Positions 62,681 through 64,000 of a DNA stretch of 64,000 nucleotides are shown here, piece after piece. Both the position numbers and the translations under genes were made by a program. The stretch is from Acanthosepion lycidas. Its lineage: Eukaryota > Mollusca > Cephalopoda > Sepiida > Sepiidae. Every line of letters begins with the position of its first letter. The first letter of the stretch is position 1. The notes below the pieces were generated by a model, which was given only the letters and a program-made list of their open reading frames with translations, did no database searches and was not told where the DNA came from. Where the stretch lies: the NCBI GenBank assembly GCA_963932145.1, contig OZ010586.1, positions 70,706,899-70,770,898 of the forward strand, written 5' to 3'.

Positions 62681-63445
62681 TTTTATCTGTTATGAGACAT
62701 TGAGGACTTTTTGCTCTTCAGTCTTTTTTTCATCTTATAGTGGACAATTTACTTATAAAGTCTTATATATAATGCATGATGTATTATTTTTATACATCAT
62801 CATAAGAGGTCATTACATGGGTAATCACCTATATCTATATAGTGAACCTTTCTCTTGATGTAATAGAAATATAATTTTTTATTATATTAAACTTGATAAA
62901 TAAAACACCAGAACTATTCAGTGGTGAATAGAATGTTGTTTGGCTTAATATTCAGGAAGAATAGAACTGTAACATGAAGATTTTGATATTCTATATTTTC
63001 AAGGCAATTGCAAAATTTCTTAAGTATTACTGTTATTCTTATATAGTATTGGTAAAATTGTTACATAATGGAAAAGGATCTTTATGGACAATTGTCTGTC
63101 AAAATTCTCCTATTGGTGATTGAAACATAAATATGAGTACACCCATCCAACACTGATCATTTCTGCCTTTTTATGGAAAGTGATATTCAAAAATTAGAAG
63201 TAAAAAAAGGTAAGGTATTAAAAATAATTTCTTAAGAGAAGTACTACTTTGAGTATATTCTGAGAATTCAACCATGAAAAAATTACTTAACCTAACACTA
63301 GCAGCTAAGTAGTCATTTGCTTTCAAATACTGGCTTACAAACAATATCAACAAATGCCCAGAATACATTTGGTCCATGTGAGTTGTTCAGATTCACTATA
63401 CTTTTGGTTAGCATCTCATATATATTGTTGAATGGTTGAATGAAA
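62681..63445. other. A+T-rich stretch, nothing identified
   Basis: No repeats or coding frames recognised. Confidence 0.5.
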
Positions 63446-63451
63446 ACTACT

Positions 63452-63640
63452 ACTGTGATGTCCCCTCCTGACACTTCTGGTTGGCTGATGGCCAAAGTGT
63501 ATAAAATGCCAGCAGTTGAATGACATCAGAAGTAGAGCTCAATTTGGAGAGTCAAGTTGAAGTCATTGCAAGTGACACATTGTGGAATACAAGTGTTCCC
63601 AGTTCAAGTAACCAGAAGTTGTTTGTTACAGTCGGATAGA
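63452..63640 (+). promoter_or_regulatory. LTR-like promoter segment
   Basis: Begins TGTGATGTCCCCTCCTGACA, contains GGTTGGCTGATGG (CCAAT-like, reversed), then a TATA box GTATAAAATGCC at about 63499-63510. A G+C-moderate body follows to GTTGTTTGTTACA (about 63629). The TG...CA limits, core promoter and length fit a solo or 5' LTR. No downstream gag-pol was seen in the remaining 360 bp and no partner LTR was found, so it could also be a host promoter. Confidence 0.4.
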
Positions 63641-64000
63641 AATATGTTAATTGGGAACCAGTAGTATCCTCTGTGCGTGTGTGCTAGTACTTAAATATAT
63701 TTTGGGAAGCAGACAGAAATAAGATGTTCACTCAGTGACTTTATTTTTCTTTTTGTGTAAAATCAAGTTAAGCAAAAGCTGTTAAAACATTTGTTTTTCT
63801 TCAAGCCAACAAACCTAATTTTACTATATTTTTCATTTTCAAATCTTTAGCAGAACATCTTAATTTGTTATGATAATGCATAAATGTAACAATGAACTTG
63901 AGAAGATTCAAATTTCTATAAATTTTGCATCAACTGACTTGTAATCTTAGATGGATACTGTCTAACTTTACTTTTGACAAGTATAAAGTACTTATTTATC
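63641..64000. other. A+T-rich end of window
   Basis: Nothing identified. If the preceding segment is a 5' LTR, the element would continue beyond the window. Confidence 0.45.

Noticed and set aside
1-64000. A defence, metabolic or other multi-gene system
   Set aside because: No intact gene, operon or gene cluster is visible. All recognisable proteins are broken transposon enzymes.

Overview
This window looks like non-coding, transposon-dominated nuclear DNA from an animal. I found no complete host gene, and no operon-like or prokaryotic gene structure. The evidence for a metazoan is the content: decayed non-LTR retrotransposons, Ty3/Gypsy elements, mariner and Tc1 DNA transposons, MITEs, tRNA- and 5S-derived SINEs, many (AT)n tracts and long poly-A/poly-T runs, all in clearly A+T-rich sequence. 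The repeat mix suggests an invertebrate with a large, repeat-rich genome. A mollusc such as a cephalopod is my weak guess; the sequence alone does not settle it.

Family labels here are mine. LINE-A and LINE-C are Jockey-like. LINE-B has a reverse-transcriptase C-terminus with a conserved LLYGSECW-type motif. LINE-D ends in a zinc finger and a (GAT)n tail. LINE-E and LINE-F are further RT families. SINE-I is a 5S rRNA plus tRNA composite. SINE-II and SINE-III share its central core. SINE-IV and SINE-V are separate tRNA-type elements. R250 is a short dispersed family. TIR-A and TIR-B are inverted-repeat elements.

Layout. 0-10 kb: SINE-III, LINE-A/B fragments, R250, a TIR-A element between (AT)n tracts, and a mariner remnant. 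10-16 kb: a small-RNA-like hairpin, SINE-IV, SINE-II, the best LINE-A copy and an antisense mariner. 16-20 kb: an internally deleted Gypsy element with two LTRs, followed by SINE-II and a palindromic mariner MITE. 20-30 kb: mariner and LINE-B remnants, a LINE-derived minisatellite, a full-length but dead Tc1 element, SINE-I, SINE-III and LINE-D. 30-40 kb: LINE-E copies, one split by SINE-I, plus a MITE, R250 and LINE-A. 40-46 kb: a decayed antisense Gypsy element and several unassigned repeats. 46-51.7 kb: a relatively repeat-poor segment with more CpG, the only part resembling unique host sequence, possibly a promoter or 5' exon. 52-64 kb: a pogo/Tigger-like MITE, nested LINE-A/R250, LINE-F, SINE-I, several inverted-repeat elements, LINE-B copies and an LTR-like end.

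No gene set acts together here. The informative relationships are between mobile elements: insertions that date one another (R250 into LINE-A, SINE-I into LINE-E, MITEs into an LTR and into TIR-A), a core shared by three SINE families, and repeated fold-back pairs of LINE 3' ends. All identifications come from reading motifs by eye; no alignment or database search was run.
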